This document shows, piece by piece, positions 59,563-64,000 of a DNA stretch of 64,000 bases; position 1 is the stretch's first letter; every line of letters starts with the position of its first letter. The translations under genes were made by a program, and so were the position numbers. The notes beneath the pieces are model-generated. The model saw only the letters and a program-made list of their open reading frames with translations. It had not been told where the DNA came from and did not search any database. The stretch is from contig WFWT01000128.1 in assembly GCA_015490995.1 (NCBI GenBank), forward strand, positions 1-64,000, in the 5' to 3' direction. This DNA comes from Anaerolineae bacterium. GTDB lineage: Bacteria > Chloroflexota > Anaerolineae > JAADDB01.

Positions 59563-60393
59563 TTACACCCGTCCTGTCCATTCCGGTGTGCCGTACACAG
59601 TACGTTCCAGTTCCTGAGCCAGCGCCTCTTCCTCCGGGGTCAGCTCACCGGGTATGAATTCGATGTTCAAGGCCTCGGCGAAACCGGAAACGAGCGTATC
59701 CACCGCTTCTGCAAAGGTGATCGGACGGCCCAGGGCAGCTTCCAGGGATACCGCCCGCCGGGCCAACGTCTGCCGCAACGCATGGCGTGTGGCCTCGTCC
59801 ACGGCCAGGTAATCTACCAGCCGAGTGATATCCCCTTTGAGGGGAATAGCCCCATGTTGGAGGACCCATCCCCGACGACGTACCTGGGCGCTGCCAACGA
59901 TCTTCTGCCCCGCGGTTGTCAGGATTTCGTATGCGGAGGGCACCTCAAAACATGCCGCGCTGACGTCCGGGCCGGCCCGAGCATGTGCGTCCGCTTTGTA
60001 CACCGAAAGCCCGAGGCGTTTCAGCCCGCAGGTCAACCCTTCACTTAACCGCAAGTAGCAATCCAGCACAGCCCCGCGCAGGCGTGGCTCGTCCTCCGGT
60101 CCGGCCACGCTGTAAGTAACCTCGTCAACGTGCAAGATCGCGCGTCCCCCGGTGGGACGACGTACCACATCCACGCCCGCCGCCCGACAGCGGTCAAGGT
60201 CCACCTCCCGAAGGGGTTGATGACGCCCCAAAGAGATACAGGGAGGGGTCCAGGCGTAAAAGCGAAGGGTGGGCGGCACTTTACCCGCGCCCGCCAAACG
60301 GGCTATCGCTTCATCCACCGCCATGTTCCACGCACCCCGCGCGGGAGGATGCACAATCAACCGCCAGCGACTGCGTGGCCATTCTGCGTTCAT
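59563..60393 (-). CDS. Lipoate-protein ligase A / octanoyltransferase (LipM-like)
   Basis: GAWNMAVDEAI, RRPTGGRAILHVDEVTYSV, SAACFEVPSAYEILTTAGQKIVGSAQVRRRGWVLQHGAIPL with LipM-type Cys. Confidence 0.88.
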   Translation of the reverse strand: MNAEWPRSRWRLIVHPPARGAWNMAVDEAIARLAGAGKVPPTLRFYAWTPPCISLGRHQPLREVDLDRCRAAGVDVVRRPTGGRAILHVDEVTYSVAGPEDEPRLRGAVLDCYLRLSEGLTCGLKRLGLSVYKADAHARAGPDVSAACFEVPSAYEILTTAGQKIVGSAQVRRRGWVLQHGAIPLKGDITRLVDYLAVDEATRHALRQTLARRAVSLEAALGRPITFAEAVDTLVSGFAEALNIEFIPGELTPEEEALAQELERTVYGTPEWTGRV

Positions 60394-61178
60394 ACGGCCC
60401 TCATCGGGGGAGCGTTGACCTCATCTTTGTATGCTATGGCTATGATACCCGTTCCCCACGGAAAGGAAAAGTGGCGCAACAAGTTGGCCTCCACCCGACC
60501 CACCTGGGTTAACACCGCGTTGATCGGACCAGGCACCGGTTCCATGTCCACCTGGTAAGCCTCCTGGTCGAAGTACAGTGAAGCCAAGTGCGGTGGTGGA
60601 TCCCCCCGCCGGGTGAGTACCGTGGCAAGCGCGACGGGAAAGACAAAAAAGTTGGTGTACGAGGCCCGTAACACCCGAAACCCCTGGGCGCTGAGATGTG
60701 CTACCAACGCACGCCGTGTGTAACGACGTTGATGTTGGTTAAGTACGTCGTTGTAACTCCAGAGGAACATAAACGCGGGGACGGTCACGAGCAGCATGCC
60801 GCCGGGCCGGAGCACACGATAACACTCTGCAAAAACCTGCACGTCATTCGGCACATGCTCTACCGTATCTAACAGAGCCACCAGGTCAAAGGTGTGAGCA
60901 GCAAAGGGCAAACGTATGGCATCCCCTTGGGCCGCGCGCAGGCCCCGTCGCCGGGCTACTTGCAGCGGACGGGCATGCAAGTCCACGCCGATGTACCGTC
61001 CAAAGTGTTGCAGGTGGTGTGCCATGTTCCCCGCACCCCCACCGACATCCAAAATGAGACGGCCTTGTGGTGGCGGTGGCCCCAGGAACATGTCCAGGTA
61101 AACCAGGATTGCCCGTGTACGACTGGCAAACCACCAGTGTCGGTCTTCCTCCAGGCGAACCTCCATAGGTGTGCCCAT
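60390..61178 (-). CDS. SAM-dependent methyltransferase
   Basis: LILDVGGGAGNMAHHLQHFGRYIGVDLHARPLQVARRRGL ... FDLVALLDTVEHVPNDVQVFAECYRVLRPGGMLLVTVPA. Confidence 0.88.
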   Translation of the reverse strand: MGTPMEVRLEEDRHWWFASRTRAILVYLDMFLGPPPPQGRLILDVGGGAGNMAHHLQHFGRYIGVDLHARPLQVARRRGLRAAQGDAIRLPFAAHTFDLVALLDTVEHVPNDVQVFAECYRVLRPGGMLLVTVPAFMFLWSYNDVLNQHQRRYTRRALVAHLSAQGFRVLRASYTNFFVFPVALATVLTRRGDPPPHLASLYFDQEAYQVDMEPVPGPINAVLTQVGRVEANLLRHFSFPWGTGIIAIAYKDEVNAPPMRAV

Positions 61179-61420
61179 AGTATGTCTTCTCTCCGTCCTA
61201 TCGCGTGTCCAATAAAGTAGCATACCTTAGGGGCGGAGTCCGCATCAAGCTGCCGCCCTGCCATCGCATGAGGTCAATGTAAGCCGCCCTACAGAAGCGT
61301 GACAGGGTCTCGGACATAGTGAGGGTGCCGGCGCATCATCCCAAGAAATCGGTTCACGAAGTGCAGTACACATTTTAAGGAGGTGAAGCATAAGGTGGCG
61401 GTACAGGAAGGACAGGGAGA

Positions 61421-61474
61421 GAAGGGTTTTTCTGGGTGCTGAGCTTCGCCCGGCACCCAGAAAAACCTCCCTTC
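61421..61474. terminator. Long-stem hairpin downstream of the ParA-associated membrane protein gene
   Basis: GAAGGGTTTTTCTGGGTGC...GCACCCAGAAAAACCTCCCTTC; near-perfect stem of about 19 bp. Confidence 0.7.
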
Positions 61475-61500
61475 ATCCTACTTCCTCAACCGGCCCTATT

Positions 61501-62904
61501 TTAGGACTCACCTGAGGGCGTGAGCACGCGAATGATGCGCTCAAGGAGTTCATAGACAAACTTCTGGCGGAAACCACCCAGAGCAGCGACCAAGGGTGGG
61601 AAGAGCTGAATACCTTGGGTTGCTTCAGGTGATGGGATCGTTCCCTGGAGCACCAGGAAGCCCGTGCCGATGATGAGAAAGACCAGCCCACCGAGGATGA
61701 ACCCCATAATGGGTTGAATCAGGTACCACATAGTGTAGCGTCTGTCGAAGTCCTGGAGCTGGGAAACGTGCCACCACAGGCTGTACAGTGCCCCCACCAC
61801 GCCACCAATACCCCCCCACATCAGCGAGGTAAGGAACGGCACGATGACGGCTGTGAAGGTGGTGTCCGCGCCCGGACCTAACAGGCTATTTACCCAATTT
61901 ATCAGGCGCGTCTGACCCAGCTGGAGCGCGATAAATCCTCCCAAAAGGACGAAAAGCCAGGCCAGTTCGTATATCAGCAGCCGGGTACCATATACCCGTC
62001 CCCACTCCTCACTTTGGCGGTACCGCGTAATCAGCGCTTTGACCCGATGTACCCGATACTCCGCATCCACAACCTGTTCCGGAGCGGTCCACAAAATAGC
62101 CCGGGCAACGCGCAACCCTTCCAGGGCTTCCCGGACCAGGGCCTCGTTGTGAGCCAGACGGCGGGGAACTTCCTCGTACAAACGATCGATTTCCTCGTTG
62201 ATCTCCTGAAAACGTTCCTGGTTCACCCGTTCCCGGATGGCCTCCGGCGGCAGGGTTGGGGTGACCGTAGGTTCAGCCGGTGGTGTCTCCGGGGCAGGAG
62301 GTTCGCCAGGGCCAGGGGGCTGGACTTCCACGGTCATGGGGTGTTCCAGAAGGGTACCGCCGGGGCGCAGGTCGGGTGGGGTGACGCCAGGCTGAGGGGA
62401 GGGCTCTGGTGGTGCGGCTTCCAAGGAGGGGGAGGGCGTCGGCGCGGCCTCAACAGCGTCACGGGGCGAAAATCTTTCCGTCACCGCGTCCACTAGGACG
62501 GCCAGCTCCTCCTCCGTTGCCGGTTCTGGAGAGGATGGGGGTTCCTCCTTTGGGGATTCCGTGGATGTCGCAGCCGGCCTCTCCGTGAGGGTCTCCTCGG
62601 TCACGGATGGTGTACCTTCCGTGGCCGAGGCCTCACCGGCGTCCTCCACGGGGGCAGGTTGTTTCACCTCGGCCATGCCGACTTCGGCGAGCGCATCACC
62701 CGCCGCGTTGGCCTCCCTGTCCATGAAGGCCGCCAGGTCATCGGGGGTAACTTCGGCCGAGGCACTCTCGTCATCCGGAGGGGGTTCCGCCTCCGTGGTG
62801 AAGTACGCGTCCAGTCCACGACCGACCGTTTGGGTGACCCGTTCGTGGAGGGTTTCCTCAGCCTTTTTCCGCTTGCTGCCCTTTTTGCGCTTCTTGCTGG
62901 TCAT
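61501..62904 (-). CDS. Membrane protein with basic ParB-like N-terminus and long Pro/Glu-rich linker, partner of ParA
   Basis: MTSKKRKKGSKRKKAEETLHERVTQTVGRGLDAYF, acidic Pro-rich linker, about 4 C-terminal TM; overlaps parA by 47 bp. Confidence 0.75.
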   Translation of the reverse strand: MTSKKRKKGSKRKKAEETLHERVTQTVGRGLDAYFTTEAEPPPDDESASAEVTPDDLAAFMDREANAAGDALAEVGMAEVKQPAPVEDAGEASATEGTPSVTEETLTERPAATSTESPKEEPPSSPEPATEEELAVLVDAVTERFSPRDAVEAAPTPSPSLEAAPPEPSPQPGVTPPDLRPGGTLLEHPMTVEVQPPGPGEPPAPETPPAEPTVTPTLPPEAIRERVNQERFQEINEEIDRLYEEVPRRLAHNEALVREALEGLRVARAILWTAPEQVVDAEYRVHRVKALITRYRQSEEWGRVYGTRLLIYELAWLFVLLGGFIALQLGQTRLINWVNSLLGPGADTTFTAVIVPFLTSLMWGGIGGVVGALYSLWWHVSQLQDFDRRYTMWYLIQPIMGFILGGLVFLIIGTGFLVLQGTIPSPEATQGIQLFPPLVAALGGFRQKFVYELLERIIRVLTPSGES

Positions 62905-63655
62905 GGACGATCACCTCCGCCAGTGTGCGATACACCTGAGCCCCTGGGTGGTGAGGCATATATTCCAGAATCGGCATGCCCGCCACTGCCGCTTCGGCAA
63001 ATCGAATGCTTCGGCGAACGGTGAAGGGAAAGACATACTCCCCAAAGAGGGCCTGCGTCTCCGCCAAAATTTGTCGAGTGTGCGCGGGACGGGGGTCATA
63101 CATCACAGGCAAAATCCCGCGTACCTGCAACTGAGGGTTGAATGTCCGCCGAACACGAGCAATGGTCTCGAACAACGTGCCAATACCCCGCAGCGCAAGA
63201 AACTCGCACAGAAGGGGAATGATGATTTCATCGGCAGCCGTGAGTGCATTGATGGTGAGAAGCCCCAGGCTGGGGCCACAATCGATGATCACGAAGGCAT
63301 ACCGGTCCGCCAACCGCTGTACAATACGGCGCAACCGGTACTCACGTTCGGGTAACCGGGCAAGCTCCAACTCTGCCGCGGCCAGGTGAATGTTGGCCGG
63401 GATAAGATCCAACCGCGGCCGTACCGATACACATGCGGCACCGGGATCACGCTCTGGGTCGATCAACAGGTGGTAAATCGTCAGCGATGTGGCCGCATCC
63501 TCGAGGCCAAACACGCTTCCCAGCGAACCTTGGGGGTCCAGGTCGATAAGCAGGGTTGATAATCCCCGTTCGGCCAACGCTGCGCCGAGGTTAGCTACGG
63601 TGGTGGTTTTTCCCACCCCACCCTTCTGGTTGACCACCGCAATTGTGCGCGCCAT
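62858..63655 (-). CDS. ParA/Soj family ATPase
   Basis: MARTIAVVNQKGGVGKTTTVANLGAALAERGLSTLLIDLDPQGSL (deviant Walker A), VIIDCGPSLGLLTINALTAADEIIIPL. Confidence 0.92.
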   Translation of the reverse strand: MARTIAVVNQKGGVGKTTTVANLGAALAERGLSTLLIDLDPQGSLGSVFGLEDAATSLTIYHLLIDPERDPGAACVSVRPRLDLIPANIHLAAAELELARLPEREYRLRRIVQRLADRYAFVIIDCGPSLGLLTINALTAADEIIIPLLCEFLALRGIGTLFETIARVRRTFNPQLQVRGILPVMYDPRPAHTRQILAETQALFGEYVFPFTVRRSIRFAEAAVAGMPILEYMPHHPGAQVYRTLAEVIVHDQQEAQKGQQAEKG

Positions 63656-63809
63656 GGTGCCTCGATGTATGCCCAGTACCTCTCATGGTGCGTGGGATGT
63701 TCCCATTATACCACACTCGGCCAACAGGGACGGCCCCCTGTACCGTTCCTTCCCTTTCCGGAGTAAAAGATATCACTTGTCCGGCCCTGTGTCAGAAGCA
63801 GCGCCCTCC

Positions 63810-64000
63810 TCAAGGCACTTGTGTTCCTGGTCCGTAGAGGTAAACCGCCCGCCATGGCTGGTACGTGCTGACGAACTCTCGTTGCTCGATGACCGTGGTA
63901 CCCCGTCGCACCGTACGCGTGATCCGAACCGTCATTCCCGGCTTCGCCCATTCCACCTGTCGCACCACACCGGTGGGCAGAGAGGGATCCTCCTGGTATA
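63810..64000 (-). CDS. C-terminal fragment of a VanW/G5-like surface protein (truncated by window edge)
   Basis: Frame open to window end: YQEDPSLPTGVVRQVEWAKPGMTVRITRTVRRGTTVIEQREFVSTYQPWRAVYLYGPGTQVP*. Not in the supplied ORF track because no start is in the window. Confidence 0.5.
   Translation of the reverse strand, partial: YQEDPSLPTGVVRQVEWAKPGMTVRITRTVRRGTTVIEQREFVSTYQPWRAVYLYGPGTQVP

Noticed and set aside
62260-62780. Apparent repeat-rich region
   Set aside because: It is the Pro/Glu/Thr-rich linker coding sequence of 61501-62904, not a DNA repeat array.
1-64000. CRISPR arrays, rRNA, tRNA, prophage structural genes
   Set aside because: Looked for spaced direct repeats, tRNA TPsiC-like motifs and phage genes on both strands; none recognised. 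tRNAscan-SE and Infernal would be needed to exclude them formally.

Overview
High-GC bacterial chromosomal window, probably Chloroflexota/Anaerolineae-like judging only from remembered protein flavour (not tested). Coding density is high with about 52 supported genes. No rRNA, tRNA or CRISPR array was recognised. Main blocks: (1) a lone GT39-like glycosyltransferase, two half-size permeases, DegV, a HypE-like AIR synthase, GT4, RsgA and Maf; (2) a two-polypeptide pyruvate/2-oxoacid:ferredoxin oxidoreductase; (3) MurA and a SAM hydroxide adenosyltransferase next to a TPP-riboswitch-controlled thiamin salvage operon (ykoE, a fused double-ATPase ykoD, ykoC, a thiE-thiM fusion, thiL, tenA, thiW); (4) two very large multi-GAF sensor kinases; (5) YjbQ, radical SAM, ClC-CBS-RCK channel, TrpA and PabBC; (6) a form-II-type (AYRGAGR) molybdenum hydroxylase cluster coxSLM-DEF; (7) an AAA ATPase/PD-(D/E)XK-like gene bracketed by 37-bp direct repeats with a 42-bp perfect AT-rich palindrome just inside one end, the best candidate for an undescribed mobile or defence-like unit; (8) a translationally coupled exopolysaccharide locus; (9) an uncharacterised 497-aa protein with PIG-L deacetylase and membrane-protein neighbours; (10) a ParA gene overlapping a membrane protein whose N-terminus resembles the ParA-activating N-terminus of ParB. 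All names come from reading the translations; no database search was run.
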